A stretch of DNA of 64,000 nucleotides from Bordetella petrii (GTDB lineage Bacteria > Pseudomonadota > Gammaproteobacteria > Burkholderiales > Burkholderiaceae_B), in the NCBI GenBank assembly GCA_017745595.1, contig WMBV01000008.1, positions 62,001 through 126,000 of the forward strand, in the 5' to 3' direction. Positions 9,249-20,202 of the stretch are shown here, piece by piece. Every line of letters begins with the position of its first letter. The stretch's first letter is position 1. The position numbers and the translations under genes are program-made. Below the pieces are notes generated by a model that ran no database searches, was not told the origin of the DNA, and saw only the letters and a program-made list of their open reading frames with translations.

Positions 9249-9320
9249 TCCGCGGCCATGGGTTTATGCCGCGCGGGCGCTTGCCGCCCGCCGCGGTCCG
9301 GCCGCCAGGCCGTCTTTTGA

Positions 9321-11792
<2,472 letters not shown>

Positions 11793-11817
11793 GTCTGGCC
11801 GGTGTCATGGGCAATGC

Positions 11818-11857
11818 GCGCGGGATTCCGGAATCAATAACTATGAAATTCCCGCGC
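11818..11857 (+). terminator. Possible stem-loop after gyrB
   Basis: GCGCGGGA at 11818-11825 is complementary to TCCCGCGC at 11850-11857, with a 24-nt loop that itself contains TTCCGGAA. It begins 25 nt past the gyrB stop in a convergent gap with the LysR gene. No T-run follows, so intrinsic termination is uncertain. Confidence 0.4.
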
Positions 11858-11925
11858 AAATAACCAGGTGGCGCCCAGCAGCGTGATGAGTCACCTGTAC
11901 GGCTGGCCAGGGAAGGGTCAGCCGA

Positions 11926-12855
11926 TCATTTTTTTTCGCGTGCTTTGTGGTGCAGCAGCCGGCTCGGGTCGCGGCACATTTGCTGCGCCATCTGAGCGAC
12001 CTGCATTCCCAGTTTGCCGATCGAGTCAATATGGAAAGCGGCGAAGTACGGGTGTGTCGGCAGTGGGATGTCGCATTGCAATATGCGGATCCGAGGCGAG
12101 GGCCGCTCTTCCAGGCAGGCGTAATTTACTACGCCCACGGACGTGCCCATTTCGACAAGATGGACGATGGCCTCGTCTGAGTCGCTCGCAATAAGGCGTA
12201 CTGGCCAGGCACCGGCTTCCTTGAACATGATTTCCAGGCTTTTGTATGTCGTCGATTCTCTGCCATGGGTAACGATCGGGTAACGCGCCACCTGTTCGAG
12301 CCCCAGACTGCCTCGGGGCAGCGGCATGCTGGGGCTCGCGATCCACTGCATCTGGTACAGGCCCAGCGGCAGATTGCGAATCGACGCGTCGCGGATTTCT
12401 CCCATGATGATGGCCATGTCGATTTCCCCGGCCAGGAGCCGTTCGCGCAAGCGGAGGCTTGACTCGACCACCAGGTCGAACGAGATGGATTGAAATCGGG
12501 TGAGTATCTCGTTCATCAAATAGGGAACCCATGCGGTGGCCATGGAGCTGACTGTGCCGATGCGTATGCGTTCAGCCTGAGCGGTTGAGTTATGCGCGGT
12601 CGATTGCAGTGTATGGACGGACTCCAGGACCCGCTCTGCATGCGGCAGGAGCTCCCGGCCCCTGCTCGTCAGCCGGACGCCATGCCCTACTCTGTCGAAC
12701 AGTTTGACGCCCAGGGCATCTTCGAGCGCCTTGACACGCAGCGAAATGGACGGCTGCGTGAGATACAGGCGCGTGGCCGCGGCGCCGAAGCTCTTGAGCG
12801 TCGCGGCCGACACAAATGCTTCGAGTTGCTGGATATTCACCGGACCTGGGATCAT
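11926..12855 (-). CDS. LysR-family transcriptional regulator
   Basis: Starting at the ATG at 12855 gives a 309-residue LysR protein with an N-terminal winged helix (NIQQLEAFVSAATLKSFGAA, then LTQPSISLRVKALEDALG) and a substrate-binding domain. A longer open frame to 13017 adds 54 residues with no family resemblance and would run into the Bug gene. It is the last gene of an AT-richer minus-strand operon with CoA-transferase, thiolase-fold, DUF35 and Bug genes, so it probably regulates that operon. It converges on gyrB. Confidence 0.92.
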   Translation of the reverse strand: MIPGPVNIQQLEAFVSAATLKSFGAAATRLYLTQPSISLRVKALEDALGVKLFDRVGHGVRLTSRGRELLPHAERVLESVHTLQSTAHNSTAQAERIRIGTVSSMATAWVPYLMNEILTRFQSISFDLVVESSLRLRERLLAGEIDMAIIMGEIRDASIRNLPLGLYQMQWIASPSMPLPRGSLGLEQVARYPIVTHGRESTTYKSLEIMFKEAGAWPVRLIASDSDEAIVHLVEMGTSVGVVNYACLEERPSPRIRILQCDIPLPTHPYFAAFHIDSIGKLGMQVAQMAQQMCRDPSRLLHHKAREKK

Positions 12856-12929
12856 GCAAGTGTCACACGCTAGCAGGATATCAGTCTTCCGGTTTGCACA
12901 GGCATCATGGATTGCCCGGACGCTGCTCT

Positions 12930-13892
12930 TTACTGGCGCTCGATCCCGGCCTTGGTGACGATATCGCGCAGGATCCCGATCTCGTTCAGCTGAAACTCGG
13001 ACATGTCGGTTCCGCAATGATGCATGGGTTCGATGCCGCGTTTTTCGAGCTTCGCGAGAATATCCGGCGACTCCACCGCCTTCTTGACTTTGTCGGTCAG
13101 CTCAGCGAGAACGTTTGCCGGACTCTTGGCCGAAACGTACAAGCCGAACCATACGGCGGCGTTGTGGCCTTCGACACCAAGTTCTTTGGCCGTGGCTACA
13201 TCAGCCAGCATTTTGGCCCGGTGATCGTCCAGTACCGCGAGGGGGCGCAGCTTTCCGCTTTGATAGAAGGGTTGAGCGGAAATATTGTCTATGAACATCA
13301 GGTCGACCAGGCCGCTCGCGACTTCCGTCAAGGCTGTGGCACTGGATTTGTATGGAATGCCCTTGAGTGTGATCTGTGCATTGTGCTGGAAGAGTTCGGC
13401 GGCAAGCCTGGTATTGGAGCTGGTATAGGCAAAAGTCAGTTTGCCCGGGCTTGCCTTGGCGGCGGCAACGACTTCGTCCAATGTCTTTAACGGGCTCGCT
13501 CCAGAGATGTTCACGACATTGCTGATGCGCCCAATGGTGCATACCGGCGCAAAATCACGGACCGGATCGTAGGGGATGTCTTTCTTGAGAAGAGGGTCGA
13601 GCACCGGCAACGAACTGCTGGTGAACATCATTGTGCGGCCATCACCCGCCGAATTTGCCAGCGCGGCCCCGGCGATCGCGCCTTGCGCGCCCAGCCGATT
13701 CACCACGATCGAGGGCTGGGAAGTGAGCTTCGTGTATTCCTCGGCGAATTCGCGCGCGATGACGTCGGTGATCGAGCCATTGGCGAAAGGCATCAGAATG
13801 GTCATGCTTCCCGCGTCGCTATCGGCATGGGATGGCGAGTTCAGCAAAATCGACAATACACAGCAAGTGAGCAGCTTCTTGGGGCAGTTCAT
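12930..13892 (-). CDS. Bug/TctC-family periplasmic solute-binding receptor
   Basis: A 320-residue protein with a signal peptide (KKLLTCCVLSILLNSPSHA, cleavage near residue 23) and a divergent but recognisable Bug fold: MTILMPFANGSITDVIAREF, then GAQGAIAG and GDGRTMMFTSSS. It lies 24 nt downstream of the DUF35 gene in a five-gene operon, so its ligand may be the precursor degraded by these CoA-dependent enzymes. Base composition is visibly less G/C-rich than in flanking housekeeping genes. No membrane permease partner is nearby. Confidence 0.88.
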   Translation of the reverse strand: MNCPKKLLTCCVLSILLNSPSHADSDAGSMTILMPFANGSITDVIAREFAEEYTKLTSQPSIVVNRLGAQGAIAGAALANSAGDGRTMMFTSSSLPVLDPLLKKDIPYDPVRDFAPVCTIGRISNVVNISGASPLKTLDEVVAAAKASPGKLTFAYTSSNTRLAAELFQHNAQITLKGIPYKSSATALTEVASGLVDLMFIDNISAQPFYQSGKLRPLAVLDDHRAKMLADVATAKELGVEGHNAAVWFGLYVSAKSPANVLAELTDKVKKAVESPDILAKLEKRGIEPMHHCGTDMSEFQLNEIGILRDIVTKAGIERQ

Positions 13893-13916
13893 TTTGTCTC
13901 CTGGCTTGGGGGCGAG

Positions 13917-14330
13917 CTATTTGCCGGTTGCGGGCTTGAAGTACACCAACGGTTGCCCTTGTCCGGTTATGCGGAAGAACGGCTCGACTTCCATGTTGAT
14001 CTTGAGATGATTGACGGCGCAGTCTCGGATGCTGCTGACAAGCCTGACGCCGGGCATGCCCTTGAATTCGATCAGCGCTACGACGTAGGGAGGGTCTTCG
14101 CCGAAATCCGCATCGAATTTCCTGTGGACCACTGTCCATGAGTACAAGTGCCCTGTTGCCGGTGCCGGTATCCACGATAGGCTCGACGACCCGCACGCCG
14201 GGCAGGATGGCTTGGGATACCAATGGAACGCATGGCATTCATTGCATCTGGGAAAGGCAATGACCTCGTTGCGCAGCAAGTCGAAGTACGGCGCGTAATG
14301 ATCAGGATAAGTGGCGAGAGCGGTTTTCAT
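13917..14330 (-). CDS. DUF35 / Zn-ribbon OB-fold protein, thiolase-fold partner
   Basis: The 137-residue protein has the DUF35 layout: an N-terminal helix region, a zinc ribbon with C29-x2-C32 and C43-x2-C46, then an OB-fold (TGHLYSWTVVHR, YVVALIEF). Such proteins form complexes with thiolase-like enzymes, for example the ChsH2 DUF35 domain with the aldolase Ltp2, or bind acyl-CoA. It starts 3 nt after the thiolase-fold gene ends, which supports a physical complex. It is probably not catalytic on its own. Confidence 0.88.
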   Translation of the reverse strand: MKTALATYPDHYAPYFDLLRNEVIAFPRCNECHAFHWYPKPSCPACGSSSLSWIPAPATGHLYSWTVVHRKFDADFGEDPPYVVALIEFKGMPGVRLVSSIRDCAVNHLKINMEVEPFFRITGQGQPLVYFKPATGK

Positions 14331-14333
14331 GGC

Positions 14334-15482
14334 TCAGTCCCGGGCCAGCAACATGACCCCGTAGTCGGGCATGGATAGGCCTGATACCAGGCCGATTTCC
14401 GCATTGGCAATCTGCGATGGGCCGGCCTCGCCGCGCAGCTGGCGCGTGGCCTCGACGACGTGTTCTATTCCAAGCAAGTAGCTATAGGCGAGGAATCCGC
14501 CGTGCGTATTTATCGGTAAATTTCCATTCCTGCCTATGTGTTCTTCGGATGCGAAGTCGGCGCCTTCGCCCTTTTCGCAGAAGCCGAGATCTTCTAGCTG
14601 AAGCAGGCACGATATGGTGAAGCAGTCGTATATTTCGGCGAACGAGATATGTCGGGGCGCCAGCCCCGACACAGCAAAGGCTTCCCGGGCGGCTTCTTTG
14701 GCGCCGGGTAGTGAAAGCATGTCGCCATATTGCGTGAAAACATCATCGCCGGCATACGGTGGAGTTGCCAGCGTCGAGGCCAGCACCTTGACGGGATGCT
14801 TGCGGCAATTCCGCGCGCGCGCTGAGGTCGTCATGATGTAAGCGCCAGCGCCGTCGCTGATCACGCAGCAGTCTCTTAAGCGCAGCGGATCGGCGATCAT
14901 CGGGCCGTTCCAGTAGTCTCCTTCCGACAGAAGATCCGGCCGTTGCGCCCTGCCGGTCAGGTGAGCATTGTGGCTGGCGGACGTCGCGATGGTTGCCAAT
15001 GCGCGCTCGCCGCCGGGAAAGACCGAAAAGTAGCGCCGCGCCCAAGGCGCGAAATAGATCGGCTGACCGGTGAACCCATAAGGTTTCTCGAAATAGGCTT
15101 TTGCCTGAAACCGGTTGTGGTTGGATGAGGGGCCGCCTTTTCTCGATCCGCCGTCCATACCGAAATAGAACACCACCGTGTTGGCGCGGCCCGCGCGTAT
15201 TGCCTCTGCCGCAAGCGCAGGCGCGCTCATTATCGCGGCACCTCCGACCGAGCGGCCACCGGTCCACATGTCGGCCTTGCCGAGATGCGCTGCCACGCGC
15301 TGCGGCGATATGGCGCGCGGGCCATAGATGCCGTCGCTCACAACGCCATCGATGTCGGCCCGGCTGAGTCCCGCATCTTCGACAGCCGCGTCGATGGCGT
15401 CCAGCACGAGCAAGTCGACAGTCTTGTCCGAAACGCGAGTGGGCTGCGTTTCGCCTATGCCCACGATGCAGATGTCATCCAT
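14334..15482 (-). CDS. Thiolase-fold protein lacking the catalytic cysteines (possible Ltp2-type aldolase)
   Basis: The 382-residue protein is related to SCP2/lipid-transfer thiolases (start DDICIVGIGETQPTR; DCCVISDGAGAYIM at about 204-217; INTHGG at 324-329). The start at 15482 is preceded by GGGAGGG. Where thiolases have the nucleophilic Cys, this protein reads GGAAIMSAP (residues 80-88); where they have the second Cys near the C-terminus, it reads LVSGLS (365-370). It keeps tyrosines in EIYD (Tyr285) and LAYSY. This pattern fits retro-aldolases of the Ltp2 group that need a DUF35 partner, which is encoded next. It overlaps the upstream CoA-transferase stop by 8 nt. The substrate is unknown. 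Confidence 0.85.
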   Translation of the reverse strand: MDDICIVGIGETQPTRVSDKTVDLLVLDAIDAAVEDAGLSRADIDGVVSDGIYGPRAISPQRVAAHLGKADMWTGGRSVGGAAIMSAPALAAEAIRAGRANTVVFYFGMDGGSRKGGPSSNHNRFQAKAYFEKPYGFTGQPIYFAPWARRYFSVFPGGERALATIATSASHNAHLTGRAQRPDLLSEGDYWNGPMIADPLRLRDCCVISDGAGAYIMTTSARARNCRKHPVKVLASTLATPPYAGDDVFTQYGDMLSLPGAKEAAREAFAVSGLAPRHISFAEIYDCFTISCLLQLEDLGFCEKGEGADFASEEHIGRNGNLPINTHGGFLAYSYLLGIEHVVEATRQLRGEAGPSQIANAEIGLVSGLSMPDYGVMLLARD

Positions 15483-16671
15483 TTTCCCTCCCACCCTCAT
15501 ACGCGTGGCGCGACCATGCGTCGAAACCGGCTGGATCACACGTTTCAGCGTCGAAGCGCGGGCCGGCTCCGGCTATTTGCGGCCGTTTGCCATTGAACGC
15601 CAACGGCAGGGCTACCAGCCTGAAATCATGGCCGGGCACCGTCTGTACGATTTCGAGTTCTTCTATGTGCCTATGCGAGACTGCTTCGGGTATGGAATGA
15701 ATGGGTGCGCATGGAACACCGGCGCTTTCGAGCACATCCAGCCAGTGATCTCGCGGCTTCTCTGCAAGAAGCTTCGATATGGTCGCGAACAGCGCATCTC
15801 GATGGTCGACTCTTCTGCGATTGGTCTTGTATAGCGGATCGTCGACCCACTCTGGATGGCCCAATGCAGTGGCAAGCTTGCCGAAAAGCCGGTCGTTGCC
15901 AGCGCAGATAATCAGTGGCCCGTCGCTGGCATCAAATGCTTCATACGGAGCCATGTCAGGATGGCCCGACGCATGGCGTACGGGCAACTCTCCCTTGTTG
16001 ACGTACGCATCGACCTTCTGTCCCGCCCATAGCATCGCGGTTTCAAGCAGTGAAGCATTCAGTATTCCTCCGAGGCCAGTACGACGACGTTCCTCGAGCA
16101 ACGCCAGGGCGCCGATGGCAACCCACATACCCGTGCCTTGGTCACATACCGAGGCGCCAATCCGGGTCGGTGAAGAATCGGGCGCTCCGTTTATGCTGGA
16201 CAGACCGCTGAACGCCTGAACCAATGGTTCGTATCCGGGGCGATTGCGCAATGGACCGACATGGCCGAACGCGGAGATTTCGCAGTAGATCAGGCGGGGA
16301 TGTTTCGAACACAGATCTTGCCCTGTGATCCGTAGCGCGGACGCCACGCCGGGACGCAGGTTGTGGATGAGGATATCCGCGTCGCGACAGGCTCCGTCGA
16401 GCCACTCCAATCCGGCCTGGGTCTTCAGGTTTATGGCTACCGAGCGTTTGCCCCGGTTGAAACTGTGAAAGTTGAGTGCATCGCCATCGTGGAAAGGTTG
16501 TCCCATCCGGCGGGTATCGTCTCCGCCATCGACACGTTCGACTTTCAGGACGTCTGCGCCAAGATCCGACAGGATCATCCCTGCGAACGGGCCGGCGAGC
16601 ACTTGCCCTATTTCAATGACTTTGATGCCCTGCAGGGGCTTTGATCGATCTTCGGGAAAATGAGTCGGCAT
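15475..16671 (-). CDS. CoA-transferase family III (CaiB/BaiF type)
   Basis: The protein begins with the family III motif KVIEIGQVLAGPFAGMILSDLGADVLKVE and has the probable catalytic Asp177 (with this start) in SVCDQGTGMWVAIGAL. These enzymes move CoA between acyl-CoAs and free acids, so it would activate the imported acid of this operon. The start is uncertain: ATGs at 16686, 16683 and 16671 are in frame and none has a strong ribosome site; the frame stays open to 16809 but those residues look non-coding. It is first in the AT-richer operon and overlaps the thiolase-fold gene. Homologues are near 400 residues, in line with the 398 chosen here. Confidence 0.88.
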   Translation of the reverse strand: MPTHFPEDRSKPLQGIKVIEIGQVLAGPFAGMILSDLGADVLKVERVDGGDDTRRMGQPFHDGDALNFHSFNRGKRSVAINLKTQAGLEWLDGACRDADILIHNLRPGVASALRITGQDLCSKHPRLIYCEISAFGHVGPLRNRPGYEPLVQAFSGLSSINGAPDSSPTRIGASVCDQGTGMWVAIGALALLEERRRTGLGGILNASLLETAMLWAGQKVDAYVNKGELPVRHASGHPDMAPYEAFDASDGPLIICAGNDRLFGKLATALGHPEWVDDPLYKTNRRRVDHRDALFATISKLLAEKPRDHWLDVLESAGVPCAPIHSIPEAVSHRHIEELEIVQTVPGHDFRLVALPLAFNGKRPQIAGAGPRFDAETCDPAGFDAWSRHAYEGGRENG

Positions 16672-16740
16672 ACCAGGCGGCATCATCGAGTTAGAGGGCG
16701 AGCACTGTGACGCGATAGATGCTAGGCAGGAAGCACTCAT

Positions 16741-16806
16741 AAGTCCAATTGGAAATATTGGATTTTTCTTATATGAGATGCTTATATCTGCCCCATTAAT
16801 GGGGCG
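16741..16806 (-). promoter_or_regulatory. Palindrome-rich control region upstream of the CoA-transferase operon
   Basis: Within 66 A/T-rich bases there are a perfect 16-bp palindrome GCCCCATTAATGGGGC (16790-16805), an inverted repeat TCCAAT-N7-ATTGGA (16744-16762), and ATAT...ATAT half-sites around 16770-16786. The spacing of inverted half-sites resembles LysR-type operators. It lies just upstream of the leftward operon whose last gene encodes a LysR protein. The palindromes are seen directly; the regulator assignment is inferred. Confidence 0.5.
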
Positions 16807-16820
16807 CACGCAAGCTTGTG

Positions 16821-17756
16821 CTACGGCGTGCGGCGCTTGCCGCGCGACGCCGCCGCGCGGCGCGGCAGCAGCAAATCCATGAAGCCGGCCACGGCGGGAT
16901 TGCGGCCATCTTGGCGGCGCACCGCGAACAAGCTGGACATGGCGGCCTGCCCGCCGTCGGCCAGCGGGCGATAGCGAACCGCCGCGCCGCGCAACCCGAT
17001 GACCGAAGCCGGGACCAGGGCCAGGCCGACATTGGCTTCGACCAGCGCAAGAATGGTGGGCAGCACGCTTTGGTGGACGATGCGTGGCCGTATGCCGGCC
17101 TCGGCGAACAGCTTGGCCAACAATTCGTGGAAGTAGCGCGAGCCGCTTGCCGAAAACCCGACCAGGTCCTGGCCGTGCAGGTCTTGCAGCGCGATGTCGC
17201 GGCGTCGCGCCAGGCGATGATGCGCGGGTAGAGCCACGACCAGGGGTTCGCGCTCGGCGACGTCGAACAGCAGGCGCGGGTCGTCCAGCGCATCGTGGCG
17301 GCGCATCAGGGCGACGTCGATGCGTTCGGCCAGCAGGCCGTCGAGCAGTTCGGCGGATTCGCGTTCCACCAACGACAGTTCGATGCCGGGGTAGGCATTG
17401 CGATAGCGCGCCACGATATCGGGCAGTACCTTGTAGGCCGCGCTGCTGGTGAAGCCCACGGTCAGGGCGCCCAGCTCGCCCCGGGCGGCGCGCCCGGCGC
17501 GCACCAGCGCCGTATCGCCGTCGTGCAGTATTTGCCGCAGGCTGGCCAGCAGGTGTTCTCCGGCCAGCGTCAGTTGTACCGAGCGCGTGTTGCGCACGAA
17601 CAGGGGCGCGCCGACCTGCTCTTCGAATTGGCGCACCTGCTGGCTGAGCGGCGGCTGGCTGATGTGCAGGCGTTGCGCGGCCCGGCCGAAATGCAGTTCT
17701 TCGGCGACGGCGATGAAGGCGCGGGCCTGCTTCGACAATAACGAGATCGCGTCCAT
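16821..17756 (-). CDS. LysR-family transcriptional regulator
   Basis: A 311-residue LysR protein with the helix-turn-helix region EELHFGRAAQRLHISQPPLSQQVRQFEEQVG (about residues 20-50, given here only as its location) and a C-terminal ligand-binding domain. The sequence type (HFGRAA, QPPLSQQ) is close to regulators of aromatic-acid and related catabolic genes. It is divergent from the Bug receptor and amidase genes with a 157-nt A/T-rich intergenic region, the standard layout for a LysR protein and its target operon. Composition returns to the high G/C of the chromosome. Confidence 0.93.
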   Translation of the reverse strand: MDAISLLSKQARAFIAVAEELHFGRAAQRLHISQPPLSQQVRQFEEQVGAPLFVRNTRSVQLTLAGEHLLASLRQILHDGDTALVRAGRAARGELGALTVGFTSSAAYKVLPDIVARYRNAYPGIELSLVERESAELLDGLLAERIDVALMRRHDALDDPRLLFDVAEREPLVVALPAHHRLARRRDIALQDLHGQDLVGFSASGSRYFHELLAKLFAEAGIRPRIVHQSVLPTILALVEANVGLALVPASVIGLRGAAVRYRPLADGGQAAMSSLFAVRRQDGRNPAVAGFMDLLLPRRAAASRGKRRTP

Positions 17757-17789
17757 TAAGATAAAAAACGACCTAATAAGGCCAAAATT

Positions 17790-17806
17790 TTATATTGGAT
17801 ATATAA
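17790..17806. promoter_or_regulatory. Candidate LysR operator between divergent LysR and Bug genes
   Basis: TTATAT-TGGAT-ATATAA forms a perfect 6-bp dyad with a 5-nt centre inside an A/T-rich stretch (about 17757-17815) in otherwise G/C-rich DNA. Its place between a LysR gene and the divergent Bug-amidase operon fits a T-N11-A type LysR site. Confidence 0.5.
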
Positions 17807-17913
17807 ATCCCGGGTTTCTATGATGCGTCGTAGGTGCCGGGGCCCGTGGCCCGCGCGCAGATTCGTCATTTGTCATTCGACATGGCCGCCAGGCCGGAAT
17901 AACCGGGGGTTTC

Positions 17914-18894
17914 ATGAAATTGTCTTTCCTTCAACTGGTTCGCGCGGGCGTTGCCGCGCTGGCCGTCATGGGCGTGGGTGCCACGGCGCACGCGGGCTCG
18001 TATCCGGACAAGCCACTACGCCTGATCGTGCCTTTCGGCCCGGGCAGCGTTACCGATCAATTGGCGCGCATCACGGCCGACAAGCTGGGCAAGGCCCTGG
18101 GGCAGACCGTGGTGGTCGAGAACAAGGCCGGCGCGGGCGGCAACATCGGCGCGGGCTATGTCGCCGACGCGCCCGCCGACGGCTATACGCTGCTGCTGGG
18201 GCCGGCCAGCACCAATGCCGTGAACCCCAGTCTGTACCACAACCTGAAGTACGACCCGATGAAGGACTTCGTGCCGATCAGCAATGTGGCGTCGGTGACC
18301 AACGTGCTGGTCGTGCCCGCCGAAGTGCCCGTGCGCACCGTGCAGGAACTGATCGACCAGCTGAAGCAAGGCGCGACCTACAGCTATGCGTCGGGCGGCG
18401 CGGGCGGCACGCAGCATCTGGCGGCGGAACTGTTCAAGTCCATGTCCGGCACCGAGATGCTGCACGTGCCGTACAAGGGCGGCGGCGCGGCCCTGGCCGA
18501 TCTGCTGAGCAACCGGGTGCAGGTGATGTTCTGCAATCTGCCGGTGTGCCTGCCGCACATCAAGGCGGGCAAGCTGAAGGCGCTGGGGGTGTCGTCGGCG
18601 AGCCGTTCGGAACAGCTGCCCGAGGTGCCCACCATTGCCGAGAGCGGCCTGCCGGGCTACGAGGTGGAAGGCTGGTTCGGTCTGTTCGCGCCCACGGGTA
18701 CGCCGGACGAGGTCGTGGCGCGCTTGAATGCGGAAATGACCAAGATGCTGAATACGCCCGAGGTGCGCGAATTGATACTGGCCCAGGGGGCCACTGCCGA
18801 GCCGGGCAGCCAGCAGGACTTCGCGCGTTTCGTGCAGGGCGAGCACGACAAGTGGGCGCGGGTGATCAAGCAGGCCGGCATCACGCTGGAATGA
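17914..18894 (+). CDS. Bug/TctC-family periplasmic solute-binding receptor
   Basis: The 326-residue protein has a clear signal peptide (LSFLQLVRAGVAALAVMGVG, Ala-His-Ala cleavage near residue 27) and canonical Bug motifs: YPDKPLRLIVPFGPGS, VVVENKAGAGGNIGAGYVA, and the MLHVPYKGGG segment. It begins an operon with an amidase 7 nt downstream. The amide or acid handled by the amidase is therefore a candidate ligand. It has no transporter membrane genes beside it. Confidence 0.95.
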   Translation: MKLSFLQLVRAGVAALAVMGVGATAHAGSYPDKPLRLIVPFGPGSVTDQLARITADKLGKALGQTVVVENKAGAGGNIGAGYVADAPADGYTLLLGPASTNAVNPSLYHNLKYDPMKDFVPISNVASVTNVLVVPAEVPVRTVQELIDQLKQGATYSYASGGAGGTQHLAAELFKSMSGTEMLHVPYKGGGAALADLLSNRVQVMFCNLPVCLPHIKAGKLKALGVSSASRSEQLPEVPTIAESGLPGYEVEGWFGLFAPTGTPDEVVARLNAEMTKMLNTPEVRELILAQGATAEPGSQQDFARFVQGEHDKWARVIKQAGITLE

Positions 18895-18901
18895 GCCGGA
18901 T

Positions 18902-20173
18902 ATGAAGCCACTGATACAACTGACCGCCCTGCAGGCCGCGGCCGCGCTGGAAAACCGCGACATCACGGCGGGCGCCCTGGCGCAGGCCTATCTGGACCGC
19001 ATCGAGGAACGCAACGGCGAAGTGCGCGCCTATGTGGCGCACGACCCGGCCCGCGTGCGCGGCGAGGCCGAACAGGCCCAGGCCGGGGGCGGCCTGTTGC
19101 GGGGGCTGCCGTATGCGGTGAAGGACATCATCGCCACCCGCGATTACCCGACCGCGTTCGGCTCGCCGATCTACCAGGGCTATGCGCCCGGACGCGACGC
19201 CGGCGTGGTGGCCTGCGCGGCCGAGCAGGGCGCGGTGCTGCTGGGCAAGGTGGGTACCGGCGAATTCGCGACCCAGACCCCCGGGCAGGCGCGCAATCCG
19301 CGCAATCTGGCGCATACGCCGGGCGGGTCTTCCAGCGGCTCGGCCGCGGCGGTGGCCGACGGCATGGCCGTGGCGGCCCTGGGCACGCAGACCACGGGTT
19401 CGATCGTGCGGCCCGCCGTGTATTGCGGGGTGGTGGGCTACAAGCCGTCGTTCGGCATGCTGTCCAGCGCCGGGGTCGGCGTGTTGAGCCCCCTGCAGGA
19501 TACCGTCGGGCTGATCACACGGGACGTGGCCGACGCGGCCTTCTTCGCTGCCGGGCTGCACGGCCATCGCCTGCTGCCCCGCGCGCTGGACCGGCCGCGC
19601 GTGGGTCTTTGCCTGTCGCGCCAATGGGAACATGCCAAGCCCGAGACGGTACAGGCCATCGAGCGCCTGGCAGAGCGGCTGGCGCGCGCCGGGGCGCAGG
19701 TGCGCCGCATACAGTTGCCCGCCGACCTGGAAGACCTGGTCGAAGGCCAGGGCCGCATGGTGGCCTACGATGCGCGCCAGGCGCTGGCCTACGAGCGCAC
19801 GCGGCACTACGGACAACTGAGCCCGCGGCTGCAGGCGCGCCTGCAATATGGCGAGCAAATGACCTTGCCCGAGTACCTGGCGTTCGCGCAGCGCGCCATG
19901 CAGGCCCGCGTGCAGGCCGGCGCGTTGTTCGACGGGCTGGATGTCCTGCTGTACCCGGCCGCCGAGGGCGAGGCCGAGCACGGGCTGGATAACTCCGGTT
20001 CGCCGCGCTTCGGCGCGTTGTGGACCTTGCTGCACATGCCGGCGGTGTCGTTTCCGATTGCCTCGGGACCCGGCGGGCTGCCGCTGGGCGCGCAGGTCAT
20101 CGGCGCCTACGGCGACGACTTCCGCGCGCTGGCCGCGGCCCAGTTCGTCGCGGCCCACGCCGAACCGTTCTAG
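18902..20173 (+). CDS. Amidase signature family hydrolase
   Basis: A 423-residue amidase with the Ser-cis-Ser-Lys triad elements visible: Lys74 in YAVKDI, the Gly/Ser-rich GGSSSGS at 141-147, and the nucleophile Ser167 in QTTGSIVRPA. The family hydrolyses amides or carbamates, and also includes GatA; this one is shorter than GatA and is paired with a Bug receptor, so a catabolic role on an imported amide is more likely. No signal peptide is visible, indicating a cytoplasmic enzyme. Its 3' end faces the paired palindromic repeats at 20203-20293. Confidence 0.92.
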   Translation: MKPLIQLTALQAAAALENRDITAGALAQAYLDRIEERNGEVRAYVAHDPARVRGEAEQAQAGGGLLRGLPYAVKDIIATRDYPTAFGSPIYQGYAPGRDAGVVACAAEQGAVLLGKVGTGEFATQTPGQARNPRNLAHTPGGSSSGSAAAVADGMAVAALGTQTTGSIVRPAVYCGVVGYKPSFGMLSSAGVGVLSPLQDTVGLITRDVADAAFFAAGLHGHRLLPRALDRPRVGLCLSRQWEHAKPETVQAIERLAERLARAGAQVRRIQLPADLEDLVEGQGRMVAYDARQALAYERTRHYGQLSPRLQARLQYGEQMTLPEYLAFAQRAMQARVQAGALFDGLDVLLYPAAEGEAEHGLDNSGSPRFGALWTLLHMPAVSFPIASGPGGLPLGAQVIGAYGDDFRALAAAQFVAAHAEPF

Positions 20174-20202
20174 CGGCGGCGCACGCAGCCTTGGTGCGAC
20201 CG

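Noticed and set aside
12856-13017. N-terminal extension of the LysR gene at 11926
   Set aside because: The added 54 residues have no LysR resemblance and overlap the end of the Bug gene.
16790-16805. GCCCCATTAATGGGGC as an intrinsic terminator of the LysR gene at 16821
   Set aside because: The stem is only six pairs when folded and no T-run follows; its symmetry and location before an operon fit an operator better.
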